NCBI GenBank assembly: GCA_965200355.1 | Contig: OZ241351.1 | Coordinates: 744,001-808,000 of the forward strand | Origin: Bin18 sp965200355 | GTDB lineage: Bacteria > Desulfobacterota > Binatia > Bin18 | Direction of reading: 5' to 3' | Length of the DNA: 64,000 nucleotides | Shown here: positions 52,154-61,522 of the stretch, piece by piece | Layout: the number at the start of each line of letters is the position of its first letter | Position numbering within the stretch: the first letter of the stretch is position 1 | Notes under the pieces: model-generated | Database searches by the model: none | Told to the model about the DNA's origin: nothing | What the model saw: the letters and a program-made list of their open reading frames with translations, nothing else | Program-made: the position numbers and the translations under genes

Positions 52154-52159
52154 GACTCC

Positions 52160-53545
52160 TTACGGTTCAGTTTTGACTAAACGAAAATCGCCCTTGACGG
52201 CATTCCGGTACAGATTGATCTGTCCAATATGCCGCACGCGACCTTCCTCGTCGGTAACGCCCAGCCCTTCTTCCGGGGCGAGGCACAGGACGCCGATTTT
52301 GCCAATCTGGGCATTGTGGTGCACCCGATACGCCGCCTCACCAGTCTCGGCCAGGGGATAGGTCTCCGACAAGAGCGGGTGAATAGCGCGCTTGCAGACC
52401 AGGCGATTCGCCTCCCAGGCTTCTCTGTAGTTGGCAAAATGCGAGCCAATAATGCGCTTCTTGTGCATCCACAAATAGCGGTTGTCGTACTCGTGATTAT
52501 AGCCGCTGGTAGAAGCGCAGGTGACGACCTGCCCGCCCGGACGGGCCACAAAGACGCTGGTGGCAAAGGTTTCATGACCCGGATGCTCATACACGACATC
52601 CGGGTCCTCGCCGCCCGTCATGTCACGAATCTGTTTCCCAAAGCGCCGCAGCTCGCCCAGGTTTTGCGAGCCGTCTTCATGCCAGAACTGGTAGCCCTCG
52701 GCATTCCGGTCAATCACCCAGCGCGCGCCAATGGTTTCGCACAGCTTAACCTTGTCCTGGGACGACACCACACAGATGGGGAAGGCCCCCGCGTTGAGCA
52801 CGTACTGCAAGGCAAAGCCGCCCAGCCCGCCAACCGCGCCCCAGATCAGGACGATATCGCCCTGTTTGATATGGGTGCCGTTCTCGCTGACCAACATGCG
52901 ATACGAGGTGGAGTTGACCAGCGGCATGGAAGCCGACTCTTCCCAGGTGAGATGGGGGGGCTTGGGCATGAGCTGGTTCGCCCGGACAACGGCAATTTCC
53001 GCCAGACCGCCAAAATTGGTCTCAAAGCCCCAAATACGCTGGTCCGGGTCAAGCATCGAGTCGTCGTGGCCGTCCGGGGCCTGCATGTCTACATAGTTGC
53101 AGTGAATGGTGACTTCATCGCCCGGCTTGAACAGGTTCACGCCTGGCCCAACCTTCAAGACCACCCCGGACGCATCGCTGCCCAGGATGTGATACGGCAG
53201 ATTATGCCGGCTGTCCCACGGGCTTTTCTTGGCGTTCCGCTCCAAGAATAAAAACGTCGGCAGGGGCTCAAAGATGGCGCTCCAGACCGTATTGAAGTTA
53301 ATGCTGGACGCCATGATCGCGACCAGGGCCTCATTCGGACCGACCTCCGGGACCGCCACCTGATCCAGGTGCAGGCTTTGCTTGGGGTCTTTTTCCCAGG
53401 ACTCCAGCCCCTCAAACATCTGCACGTCGTCTTTATGGGTAGTCATGGCCCGCATCGACTCGGGAAGCGGCAGCCCCTCAAAGTCTGCGGTTTTGGCTTG
53501 GCCAGCCAGGATGGCCTCACGGATGTTGTGCATCTCCCTCGTCAT
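52160..53545 (-). CDS. ccr: Crotonyl-CoA carboxylase/reductase
   Basis: A 461-aa medium-chain dehydrogenase that reductively carboxylates crotonyl-CoA (or homologous enoyl-CoA) to ethylmalonyl-CoA with NADPH and CO2. The CO2-binding residues known from Kitasatospora Ccr are all present four positions later: N85 (SSINFNTVW), F174-E175 (WGFETNFGG) and H369 (IGSHFANYREA). NADPH-binding WGAVGGLGGFA is intact. Start 53545; GAGGAGGAG lies 15 nt upstream. It lies in an operon with a ThDP enzyme and a CoA-transferase, so it may make an alkylmalonyl-CoA extender unit or serve acid assimilation rather than the full ethylmalonyl-CoA cycle, whose other genes are not here. Confidence 0.92.
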   Translation of the reverse strand: MTREMHNIREAILAGQAKTADFEGLPLPESMRAMTTHKDDVQMFEGLESWEKDPKQSLHLDQVAVPEVGPNEALVAIMASSINFNTVWSAIFEPLPTFLFLERNAKKSPWDSRHNLPYHILGSDASGVVLKVGPGVNLFKPGDEVTIHCNYVDMQAPDGHDDSMLDPDQRIWGFETNFGGLAEIAVVRANQLMPKPPHLTWEESASMPLVNSTSYRMLVSENGTHIKQGDIVLIWGAVGGLGGFALQYVLNAGAFPICVVSSQDKVKLCETIGARWVIDRNAEGYQFWHEDGSQNLGELRRFGKQIRDMTGGEDPDVVYEHPGHETFATSVFVARPGGQVVTCASTSGYNHEYDNRYLWMHKKRIIGSHFANYREAWEANRLVCKRAIHPLLSETYPLAETGEAAYRVHHNAQIGKIGVLCLAPEEGLGVTDEEGRVRHIGQINLYRNAVKGDFRLVKTEP

Positions 53546-53586
53546 AGTTTGCTACTGCTCCTCCTCAGTCTGGTGCGCCGCTGGCA

Positions 53587-55203
53587 TTAGGGACGCGGGT
53601 CAATGAGCACCCCCGGATTCAACACGCCCTGCGGGTCAAGGGCGGCTTTTGCCGCCTGAAGCGCGCTGGCAAACAGGTCGGGGCGTTGTTTCTCGTACTG
53701 TGGGCGGTGGGTCCGCCCGACGGAGTGGTGATGCGTCACCGTTCCGCCATAGCGCACGACCGCCTCCGAGGCTGCGGTTTTGATCTCGTGCCACTGTTCG
53801 AGCTCGCTGCCCTTCTTGCCCATGCCAGTAAAGGTGAAATACGGCGCGGGACCGTCGGGATAGACATGGGTGAAGCGGCAGGACAGCACGCCACCCCCAC
53901 ATACCTCATCTAGCGCTTTTTGGACATCCCGCATCACGCCGGCGTGGAATTGATGAAACTGATTCCACGGAATTGCGCTCTCGGTCGTGTCGAATATCGC
54001 GCCCATAGCCGCCATAGTCGAAAAGGCGTAGGGCATACGGATAAAGGCGTTGCGCCAGTCGCCAACCGAGCCGCCGCGCCCGGTCGTCTCTCCCCCGCCC
54101 TTCATCACCACCCCGTTGGGTGTCGTACCGCCGAGGTCGGCGCAGCACTCAAGCGCGCGGTTGATCCAGGCTTCGAGGGGATGGTCCGCGGATTCAAAGC
54201 CGAGCATGAGCAAGCTGCCGTCCGTGCCATCGCCGACATTGTTCCGTTTGACCTCGGTCGAATCGAGAATGCGACAGTTGGTGGGATACAGGCCAGCCTG
54301 GCTGAGCAACCGAATGGCCTCCACGCCGTTTTCAAACTTTTCAAAATGCACCGCGGTGGACGCGCGATACACCGGGCGGTGCTGCAAGCGCATCCATGCC
54401 TCAGTGATGATACCCAGAATGCCCTCCGAGCCAATAAACATACGGTCCGGGCTTGGGCCGGCGCCCGACCCCGGCAGGCGGCGCGAGGCAACAATCCCGC
54501 TTGGAGTGACGACCCGCGTGGATTCGACCAGATCATCAATATGGGTGTACAGCGTGGCAAAATGTCCGCCCGAGCGGGTGGCGATCCAGCCGCCCAGCGT
54601 CGAGAACTCGAACGACTGCGGGTAATGCCGCAGGGTATAGCCGTGCGGTTTGAGTTGGGCCTCCAGGGCCGGGCCGTACACGCCGGCCTGAATGCGGGCC
54701 GCCCGCGAGGACGCATCAATCTCCAGCACTTTGTCCAGGGAGCGCAGGTCGATGGACACGCTGCCTGGATAGGCGTCCCCCGTCGGCGGCTCGACGCCGC
54801 TGGTGACGCTCGACCCCCCGCCAAACGGAATAGCGGCCGCCCCGACCTCGTTGCACCAGTCCAAGACAGCCACCACCTCGTTCTCGGTCCTGGGAAAGGC
54901 GACCACATCGGGCGGGTTTGGAAAATCCAGACGAAAGGCCCGCACAATATCGGGCAGGGCTTTGCCATAGGCATGGGCCGCCCGGTCATAGGTCTCGATT
55001 GAGCAGATAGGGGCAAGGGACGCCGGCGGTGAGAGGCGCGGCGCCCGGAGCCGAATGTCCTCAACGCGCGGCTCCGGGTCCAGGGTAAACTCGCTGGCCC
55101 CAACACTGTCGGCAATGCCCTGAGCGATATTTTTTTTTTGCTCTGGAGTGGGTTGTTCGTCTTCAAATCCCCAGCCCCAAATGGTGGTTCGACGCGGTGT
55201 CAT
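53587..55203 (-). CDS. FAD-linked oxidase, alkyldihydroxyacetonephosphate-synthase-like (538 aa)
   Basis: VAO-type flavoprotein. The FAD-binding region shows FPRTENEVVAVLDWCNEVGA, FGGGSSVTSGVEPP, and GWIATRSGGHFATLYTHIDD. The C-terminal half has THVYPDGPAPYFTF and TVTHHHSVGRTHRP, the His-rich active-site motif of alkyl-DHAP synthases. The N-terminal WGWGFEDEQPTPEQ is also typical. True AGPS makes ether lipids from acyl-DHAP; bacterial homologues may do other alkylations or oxidations. Starts 14 bp after the ThDP enzyme gene. Confidence 0.87.
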   Translation of the reverse strand: MTPRRTTIWGWGFEDEQPTPEQKKNIAQGIADSVGASEFTLDPEPRVEDIRLRAPRLSPPASLAPICSIETYDRAAHAYGKALPDIVRAFRLDFPNPPDVVAFPRTENEVVAVLDWCNEVGAAAIPFGGGSSVTSGVEPPTGDAYPGSVSIDLRSLDKVLEIDASSRAARIQAGVYGPALEAQLKPHGYTLRHYPQSFEFSTLGGWIATRSGGHFATLYTHIDDLVESTRVVTPSGIVASRRLPGSGAGPSPDRMFIGSEGILGIITEAWMRLQHRPVYRASTAVHFEKFENGVEAIRLLSQAGLYPTNCRILDSTEVKRNNVGDGTDGSLLMLGFESADHPLEAWINRALECCADLGGTTPNGVVMKGGGETTGRGGSVGDWRNAFIRMPYAFSTMAAMGAIFDTTESAIPWNQFHQFHAGVMRDVQKALDEVCGGGVLSCRFTHVYPDGPAPYFTFTGMGKKGSELEQWHEIKTAASEAVVRYGGTVTHHHSVGRTHRPQYEKQRPDLFASALQAAKAALDPQGVLNPGVLIDPRP

Positions 55204-55217
55204 GCTGCCTCCTTGCG

Positions 55218-56849
55218 CTAATACTTCCCAAACGGGGGTTGCTGAATGGTCAGGCGATACTCAATAAGGTGCATCTCTCCAGAGGCGAGTGTCCGCTCCA
55301 GGGCCGCTTGGAGGGCCGCCGGAGAGTGGACGCGGGTGGCCGGCACGCCAAAGGCTGCGGCCAAGGCTGGGAAGTCTGGATTCGTCAGCTGGGCTTGATA
55401 GGCCGCCTGGTAGGCGGTCCGCTGCAAATAGCCGATGACCCCAAAGGCATCATCGTTGACAACAATCAGCGGAAAGCCAATACCGTGGCGCACGCAGGTG
55501 GACAATTCCTGGGCCGTGTAGAGAAAGCCCCCGTCGCCAATCAGGCCCACCACCGGGGTATCAGGACAGGCGAGCTTGACCCCAATGGCCGCCGGAAAAC
55601 TGAAGCCCAGCAGACCGGAGCCCTTGGCCCCCATGATCCCATTGGCCTGGTAGGCGGGATAAAAATACTCGGCCCAATAGCCGAGCTGGGTGTTATCGAC
55701 CACCAGGGCGCTGTCTCGTGGTAGCACGGCCCGAACCGCCTGGAGCGACTGCATCTCCGGCAGCTCTTGGCTGAGCCGCGCAATTTCTGCCTCAGCCTGC
55801 CGCCGCCAGGCCGCGGTCCGTGCTTGGCGCGGACCAGCATAGGGTTCTCCTTCGAGTTGACTCCGCAGGGCTCGGGTAATGGCAGCAATATCTCCGACAA
55901 GGGGCACCGCGGCCGGATAATTTTTGCCGATCCAGCGCTCGTCCCAATCGATATGGATCAACTGTTCGGGCAGGGCCAGGCCACGGCGTTTGGCATCAAC
56001 CTCCCGCAGCCGAGAGCCGATGACAACTGCCGCATCACAGCCAGGCACGACTTCTCTGACAACCAGCTTACGCGCGGCATTGCCGAATGCCAGGGCATGA
56101 TCTTCTGGCACCACGCCTTTGCCCGGTGTGTTGGTGATGACGGGCGCGCATACGGCTTCGGCCAGGGCTTGGATATCTCCGGCCAAGTCGCTGGACATAC
56201 TTGCCCGGACCGCATCCGTTCCCGCCAGAATGAGGGGCTGCTGGGCCGTGCGCAGCATGGCGACGGCTTCGTCAATCCGGGCCGGCAACGGCGGGGAGGC
56301 TGGAGCGCGGTCCGGCGGTATGGGTGCCGCGGCCGGCGCGTCCCCGGCCATCAGGTCGGTGGGAACTTCTAAACACACTGGGCCGGGCCGGCCGGTCTGA
56401 GCCAGAGCCAGGGCGCGCCGGGCAGCCGTATACAGCTCAGCGCCCGTCCGAGGAATAATGACCTCTTTGGTAATGGTCCGAAAAAGCGAAGTTTGCTCTT
56501 CCAGTTCGTGCAGGACGCCCAGGCCCTGCCCAATTTTGGCCGCCTCGATATTGGTCGTAATCATCACGACCGGCGAGCAACTGCCCCAGGCTTCCTGGAG
56601 CGCGGAAACCGTAAAGCCGGCACCCGGACCGGTGGACGAAAGAATAACGCCCAGCCCACCGCTTGCCCGCGCATAGCCGTCGGCCATATGGGTCGCGCCG
56701 GCTTCGTGCCGACAGCCAATATGCCGTATTGCGGGTTCGTGGCGTAAGGCTTCGTACAAGCCGATATTATGGATACTGGGGATACCAAAAACGGTCGAGA
56801 CACCGGCCTCTTTCAGGGCTTGCACTATCCCATCGGCTCCACGGGGCAT
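55218..56849 (-). CDS. Thiamine-diphosphate-dependent enzyme, acetolactate-synthase-like (543 aa)
   Basis: Three-domain ThDP enzyme. N-terminal PYR domain with catalytic Glu in GCRHEAGATHMADGYARA, central domain with PLILAGTDAV, C-terminal PP domain with GDGGFLYTAQELST...NDDAFG (GDG-NDN-type Mg/ThDP motif). Such enzymes decarboxylate 2-oxoacids or cleave 2-hydroxyacyl-CoAs (oxalyl-CoA decarboxylase/HACL relatives). The neighbouring CoA-transferase makes a CoA-thioester substrate plausible. Start 56849 behind AGGGAGGGG, 18 bp after the CoA-transferase. Confidence 0.87.
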   Translation of the reverse strand: MPRGADGIVQALKEAGVSTVFGIPSIHNIGLYEALRHEPAIRHIGCRHEAGATHMADGYARASGGLGVILSSTGPGAGFTVSALQEAWGSCSPVVMITTNIEAAKIGQGLGVLHELEEQTSLFRTITKEVIIPRTGAELYTAARRALALAQTGRPGPVCLEVPTDLMAGDAPAAAPIPPDRAPASPPLPARIDEAVAMLRTAQQPLILAGTDAVRASMSSDLAGDIQALAEAVCAPVITNTPGKGVVPEDHALAFGNAARKLVVREVVPGCDAAVVIGSRLREVDAKRRGLALPEQLIHIDWDERWIGKNYPAAVPLVGDIAAITRALRSQLEGEPYAGPRQARTAAWRRQAEAEIARLSQELPEMQSLQAVRAVLPRDSALVVDNTQLGYWAEYFYPAYQANGIMGAKGSGLLGFSFPAAIGVKLACPDTPVVGLIGDGGFLYTAQELSTCVRHGIGFPLIVVNDDAFGVIGYLQRTAYQAAYQAQLTNPDFPALAAAFGVPATRVHSPAALQAALERTLASGEMHLIEYRLTIQQPPFGKY

Positions 56850-56867
56850 GACCCCTCCCTTCTCAAG

Positions 56868-58055
56868 CTACTTGACCACCCCTTTGCATTTCAGTTGCTC
56901 CACCTCAGCCTCACTCAAGCCCATCTCTTGCAAAATCTCCCCAGTATGCTGGCCGAGGGTCGGGGGGGCGAGGCGCACGGCGCCCGGCGTTTTCTTGAGC
57001 TTGGCCGGAATGCCGCCAACCTTGAGTGGGCCGACGCGCGCATGGTCCACCTCAACCGCCATATTATTATGCTGCACTTGCGGGTCGGCAAAGGTATCGG
57101 GCAAGGTGTTCACCGGCGCGGCCATCACGTCCGCCTCGCTCAAGCGGTGCATCATGTCGGCGCCGTCTCGTTTGGCAAACTCGGCCTGGAGCGCCTCATT
57201 CAGCGCCGCTTCGTGTTGCAGGCGGAGCGCGCCCGTCTCAAAACGTGGGTCGGCCATCAGGTCCTCGCGTTCGAGCGCGCGACAGATGTTGTGGAAGAAC
57301 TTGTTATTAAAAGAGGCAATCTGAATGTCCCGGCCATCCTTGCACCGGAATGTTCCGTAGGGCGCATAAAACGGGCTGGCATTGCCGACGCGCGGCTGGA
57401 TGTACTGACTGAGAAAGAATTGTCCGACCTGGGACGGTTGGACGTGGATCAGCCCGTCCATCAGGCATAACTCAATCTGCTGACCAATTCCCTGCTGCTC
57501 GCGGGTCCACAGGCCGACCATAGCGGCAAAGGCGACTAAGTTGGCACAGGTGGCGTCGGCGATAGCCGGGCCGGCCTTCAGGGGCGGTCCGTCCCGCTCT
57601 CCGGTCACGCTCATAAAGCCGGTCAGCGCTTGCGCCAGGGGGTCAATACCCGGCCGGCCGGCATAAGGTCCGTCCTGGCCAAAGGCACTGACCGAGATGC
57701 AAATAATTTTTTCATTATACTGCCGCGTTTCTTGATACGTTACCCCCAGCTTGGCTTTGGCTTGGGGGCGGAGGTTATCGACCACAATGTCGGCTGTTCG
57801 GACCAGCCGAAAATACACGGCTTTGCCTTCCGGCTGAGTCAGGTCCAGCACCAGGCCGCGTTTATTGCGGTTAATCCCAACGTAAAAGCCGCTGTCATTA
57901 TCGACCTTTGGCCCAATCGCCCGGGACTCATCCCCATAGGGGGGCTCGATTTTAATCACGTCCGCGCCCATATCGCCCAACATGGTCGCACCGTACGGAC
58001 CGGCCAACATACTGGCGATATCCAGCACGCGAATCCCTTGTAGCGGCAGTGCCAT
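56868..58055 (-). CDS. CaiB/BaiF family CoA-transferase (395 aa)
   Basis: Type III CoA-transferase: IRVLDIASMLAGPYGATML, GADVIKIEPPYGDESR, FYVGINRNKRGLVLDL, ADIVVDNLRPQAKAKLGV, with the catalytic Asp expected in IELCLMDGLIHVQ. Formyl-CoA-transferase relatives pair with ThDP oxalyl-CoA decarboxylases, which fits the next gene, though neither is close enough by eye to name. Start 58055 with GGAAGGAGG; first gene of the five-gene minus-strand operon. Confidence 0.9.
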   Translation of the reverse strand: MALPLQGIRVLDIASMLAGPYGATMLGDMGADVIKIEPPYGDESRAIGPKVDNDSGFYVGINRNKRGLVLDLTQPEGKAVYFRLVRTADIVVDNLRPQAKAKLGVTYQETRQYNEKIICISVSAFGQDGPYAGRPGIDPLAQALTGFMSVTGERDGPPLKAGPAIADATCANLVAFAAMVGLWTREQQGIGQQIELCLMDGLIHVQPSQVGQFFLSQYIQPRVGNASPFYAPYGTFRCKDGRDIQIASFNNKFFHNICRALEREDLMADPRFETGALRLQHEAALNEALQAEFAKRDGADMMHRLSEADVMAAPVNTLPDTFADPQVQHNNMAVEVDHARVGPLKVGGIPAKLKKTPGAVRLAPPTLGQHTGEILQEMGLSEAEVEQLKCKGVVK

Positions 58056-58271
58056 GTGGTGCCTCCTTCCTGGGTTGTCAACGCTCCGTGCGCAGACGCT
58101 AACACACCGCACCCGGAATGCCAAAGGCCGGCCGCCTGCCCGGCGTGCTGGTCAGGCGGACACGGCCAATAGCCGCAGTGCTTTTGAGGCCGCGTTTCCG
58201 CAGCGGGCTAGGCCGGACGCGGTTTTTTTGCTATGCCCCGAGCAAATCTATCCCACAAGGAGGGAAATCGT

Positions 58272-58568
58272 ATGCCGCTCTATTTGGACGAAATCTACTG
58301 GGAACCATCCCGGACCAAAGAGGTCCATCAGATGTTCAAGGGCGTGTTAAGCGGGGAAACCGGCTTCCCCGAGGGGGTCACGCTGAAAGCTGGACCCTGG
58401 GCCTCGAACGAAGAGGCCAAGCTGGTGCTGGTTCTGGATATCCAGGATCATGCCAAGACGTTCACCACGTTTTCGACCCTGGTGGCTCAGGGGTTGATTA
58501 CCAAACGCCGCCTCACCCCGATTGTGGAGTGGAGTGGCATGGACGGAGTGGTGAACAATCTCTCGTGA
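58272..58568 (+). CDS. Small hypothetical protein (98 aa)
   Basis: Starts at ATG 58272 with AAGGAGGG. MPLYLDEIYWEPSRTKEV, GFPEGVTLKAGPWASNEEA, LVLVLDIQDHAKTFTTFSTL look like a ferredoxin-like alpha/beta dimeric barrel of the EthD/DUF3303 kind, but no family is certain. Its TGA is immediately followed by the GTG of the LOG gene. Confidence 0.6.
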   Translation: MPLYLDEIYWEPSRTKEVHQMFKGVLSGETGFPEGVTLKAGPWASNEEAKLVLVLDIQDHAKTFTTFSTLVAQGLITKRRLTPIVEWSGMDGVVNNLS

Positions 58569-59159
58569 GTGACCCTGGCTATGGCCGTTTCCACGCCCCC
58601 TGCGCGCCCGCGGGCCATCACCGTTTACTGCGCCTCAAGCCAACGCTGTCCGCAGGTGTATGTGGACACGGCGACTGACCTGGGCCGGCTGCTGGCCCAG
58701 CACGCCTATACCTTAATCTACGGTGGGGGCAATAGCGGCCTGATGGGCGCGTTGTCTCGCGCCACGCTGGCCGCTGGCGGGCAGGTGGTTGGGGTCATCC
58801 TGACGCGCTTTCTTGAAGGGGGGTACGGACAGACCGGGCATGAAATGTATACCGCGGATGATATGCGCAGCCGCAAGCAGGGGCTGGATGAACGCGGGGA
58901 CGCCTATATCGCCCTGCCGGGCGGGTTTGGGACATTCGAGGAGGTCCTTGAAGTGATCTCCTTGAAGCAGCTCGGGTTTCACGCCAAGCCGATTGTGCTG
59001 GTGAACACCAACGGCTATTTCGACGGCTTATTGCAGCAGTTCGAGCGCGGTTTTGCCGAAGCGCTCATCAACCAGAAGTGGCGCGGTCTGTACGCCACGG
59101 TCTCCACGCCGCAGCAAGCCCTGACGCATATCGAGCAGGAGTTGACCTGGGAGCCCTGA
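58569..59159 (+). CDS. LOG family protein (nucleotide 5'-monophosphate phosphoribohydrolase-like)
   Basis: A 196-aa Rossmann-like protein with YGGGNSGLMGALSRATL and the family signature PGGFGTFEEVLE. LOG enzymes release free bases from ribonucleotide monophosphates (cytokinin activation in plants, purine turnover in bacteria). GTG start directly after the preceding stop; ATG 58581 four codons on is an alternative. Translationally coupled to the 98-aa gene. Confidence 0.87.
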   Translation: MTLAMAVSTPPARPRAITVYCASSQRCPQVYVDTATDLGRLLAQHAYTLIYGGGNSGLMGALSRATLAAGGQVVGVILTRFLEGGYGQTGHEMYTADDMRSRKQGLDERGDAYIALPGGFGTFEEVLEVISLKQLGFHAKPIVLVNTNGYFDGLLQQFERGFAEALINQKWRGLYATVSTPQQALTHIEQELTWEP

Positions 59160-59253
59160 AAAACGGTGCGAGCCGGAGGAAGGCGGTGAGGCCACGGACC
59201 GCGCGCGGCCTCAGCGGTTGCTGTCCGAAAAGGTCTTGCTTAGGGAGGGCTCG

Positions 59254-60198
59254 ATGAAAATTGCGGCTGGCCGAGAGTTTTTTGTCCGTTTTGGCGCGGC
59301 GGCTCAGGCTATTGTGCCAGACCTGGGCTGGGCCTTGATTGAGCCGGACGGCTCCTGGTCGGCCCCGCCGGATGACTGCGACCTCATCGTGTTAGCCGGT
59401 GATGCGTATCGCCCAGCCTTTATCGACGCCATGATACTGCTCCCGCAGCCACGCTGGGCGCATACCGAAGACGCCGGCACGGACGGTCGTTTTTATGAGG
59501 CCATGCGGGCCAAGGGGGCGCTCGTTTCCCATAGCCCTGGGACCAATGCGCCTGAGGTGGCGGAATTCGCCGTCGGCTTGGTGCTGTGGTCGGCAAAGCG
59601 TTTTGGGGAATTGTCCACCCATCAGCGCCAGCATCGCTGGCAGGAGGCCAAGCTGGACAGCCTGAGCGACAAAACCGCTTTGATTATTGGTCTCGGGGCC
59701 ATTGGCCGTTGCCTGGTCACCATGCTCAGCGGCTTTGGGATGCGGATTTTCGGTATTCGTCGCTCAGCCCAAGCCGTGGCCGGAGTAGAGCAACAAGGCA
59801 CCCTGGCCGACCTGCACCAATTGCTGCCCGCGGCCGATTTTGTCATTCTGGCCACTCCGGCCACCCCCCAGACGCGTGGGCTTATTGGCGCGGCTGAGCT
59901 GGCGCGCATGAAACCCTCTGCCAGCCTGATCAACATCGCGCGCGGGGTCATTGTCGATATGCCTGCGCTTAAAGAGGCATTGCGGGCGGGCCGGCTGCGT
60001 CACGCCTGCCTCGATGTCCTGCCCACCGAACCGTGGCCCGTGGACGATGACCTGTGGGATATGCCGAACGTGTTTATCACTCCGCATACGGCCTCAACCT
60101 CGCCGCTCTATCTGCCGCGGGTTGGCGCGCTGTGGCTGGATAATCTCCGGCGGTATGTCGCCGGCGAAGCGCTCCGGCATCAAGTGGTGTGGCCGTAA
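59254..60198 (+). CDS. D-isomer-specific 2-hydroxyacid dehydrogenase (314 aa)
   Basis: NAD-binding domain: ALIIGLGAIGRCLVTMLSGFGMRI (G-x-G-x-x-G), ATPATPQTRGLIGAAELARMK, LINIARGVIVDMPALKEALRAG (catalytic Arg), LDVLPTEPWPVDDDLW (Glu), and FITPHTASTSPLY (His). It reduces a 2-oxoacid or oxidises a D-2-hydroxyacid. Start at 59254 with GGGAGG. Convergent with the CoA-transferase at 60227, with a dispersed repeat in the 28-bp gap. Confidence 0.9.
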   Translation: MKIAAGREFFVRFGAAAQAIVPDLGWALIEPDGSWSAPPDDCDLIVLAGDAYRPAFIDAMILLPQPRWAHTEDAGTDGRFYEAMRAKGALVSHSPGTNAPEVAEFAVGLVLWSAKRFGELSTHQRQHRWQEAKLDSLSDKTALIIGLGAIGRCLVTMLSGFGMRIFGIRRSAQAVAGVEQQGTLADLHQLLPAADFVILATPATPQTRGLIGAAELARMKPSASLINIARGVIVDMPALKEALRAGRLRHACLDVLPTEPWPVDDDLWDMPNVFITPHTASTSPLYLPRVGALWLDNLRRYVAGEALRHQVVWP

Positions 60199-60202
60199 CG
60201 AC

Positions 60203-60230
60203 AAGGGCCGCCACAGGGGGCTGCCCCTAC
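60203..60230. repeat. Degenerate copy of the GGGGCAACC element
   Basis: AAGGGCCGCCACAGGGGGCTGCCCCTAC. The ACAGGG centre and the GCCCCTAC end match the element at 15967-15996; the arms carry mismatches. It lies exactly in the gap between convergent genes, where it may act as a transcription stop. Confidence 0.55.
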
Positions 60231-61435
60231 AGCACCTCGGCCTGTCGCAATTTTCCTATATCTTCCCAGGAATAGCCCAGCAGATCGATCAATACCTGTT
60301 CAGTATGCTCGCCAAACTCCGGGGCCGGGGCTTTTGGGTCGGCTGGTGTCTGGCTCAAGATCAAGGGTGAGCCGACAATCTGGGTTTCGCCCCAGGTGGG
60401 GTGAGCATAATCTACAATATAGTCGTTGGCCTGCATTTGCGGGTCGTCGGGCAGATCGGTGATGCGATTCACCAGCGTATAAATGAAGTCCCCACCGTCT
60501 TTCAGAATTTGCATCCATTCCGCGCGTGGCTTTGAGGCAAAAATTTTGTCGATAATGGCGATGATTGCCTCGGCGTTGCGACCGCGTACCTTCATGTGCT
60601 CAAAACGCGGGTCTTTCTCCAGCTCTGGAATACCCAGTGTCTTGCAGAAATCTGACCAGTAGCGGTCGGCCTGCGGCATGGCCAGACAAATCCATTTATC
60701 GTCCTGACACTTATAGTGATTCCATAGCGGGTTGATCGCTTTGGCGCGATAAAAACGCCTGAACTCTTTGCCCAGGGTCAGCCGACAGGCCAGATTGAGC
60801 CCCTGGAGGGCCATCATACTGCCCAGATGTGAGGTATCGACCTCCTGGCCGACGCCTAAGCGTTCGCGGGCCAACAGGGCCACGGTGATCCCGTGGGCCA
60901 GCATGATGGCCCCCATCTGATCGGCGATACCACCGGTGATATTCATGGGCTCCATGTCCGGCTCGCCGACCGCGGTCATGACCCCGGACCGGGCCAGGCC
61001 CATATAGTCGAAGGAGGGTTCTCCGGCGTCCGGTCCGTTCGGACCATAGCCGGTTGCGCTGGCATAGATCAGCTTGGGGTTGTGTTTCGAGAGAGTGGCA
61101 TAATCGAGGCCGAGCTTGGCCGCCACGCCCTTGCGATAGTTCTGGACAAAAACGTCGGACTGTTCGATCAGCTTATAGACGATTGCTTTTGCCTCGGGCT
61201 TCTTGAGATCAAGCGTGAGGCTCTTTTTATGGCGGTTATTCGCCTCAAAATAATAATTGCGCGCCCCGGTTTTGGCCCCGGCAATTTGCATCACGCCACG
61301 CCCAGGGTCGCCCCCCACCCGTTCTTCAATTTTGATGATCTCAGCCCCGAGATCGCCGAGCATCATGGTCGCGACCGGTCCCTGCTGCCATATAGTCAAG
61401 TCAAGGACCCGAATTCCATCCAGCGGCTTTGCCAT
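60227..61435 (-). CDS. CaiB/BaiF family CoA-transferase (402 aa)
   Basis: Type III CoA-transferase. It has IRVLDLTIWQQGPVATMML, GAEIIKIEERVGGDPGRGVM, FEANNRHKKSLTLDL, SDVFVQNYRKGVAAKLGLDY, and the catalytic Asp probably in GQEVDTSHLGSMMALQ, in a less usual VDTSHLG setting. The paralogues here read LALLDTYAHYH and LCLMDGLIHVQ. Start 61435 with GGAGGG. Substrate unknown. Confidence 0.9.
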   Translation of the reverse strand: MAKPLDGIRVLDLTIWQQGPVATMMLGDLGAEIIKIEERVGGDPGRGVMQIAGAKTGARNYYFEANNRHKKSLTLDLKKPEAKAIVYKLIEQSDVFVQNYRKGVAAKLGLDYATLSKHNPKLIYASATGYGPNGPDAGEPSFDYMGLARSGVMTAVGEPDMEPMNITGGIADQMGAIMLAHGITVALLARERLGVGQEVDTSHLGSMMALQGLNLACRLTLGKEFRRFYRAKAINPLWNHYKCQDDKWICLAMPQADRYWSDFCKTLGIPELEKDPRFEHMKVRGRNAEAIIAIIDKIFASKPRAEWMQILKDGGDFIYTLVNRITDLPDDPQMQANDYIVDYAHPTWGETQIVGSPLILSQTPADPKAPAPEFGEHTEQVLIDLLGYSWEDIGKLRQAEVL

Positions 61436-61522
61436 AGACCTGCCCTCCTTAGTTGTGCCTCCCGCACCTGCTTCTCACCTGTCCAGAGCCTAGCACAAGG
61501 CCAGAAGGCGGACAAAGCGTGT

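Noticed and set aside
52160..53545. Ordinary quinone or alcohol dehydrogenase
   Set aside because: All CO2-site residues and the overall length match crotonyl-CoA carboxylase/reductase.
60203..60230. Insertion sequence end
   Set aside because: No transposase gene or target duplication is seen; it fits the small palindromic repeat family better.
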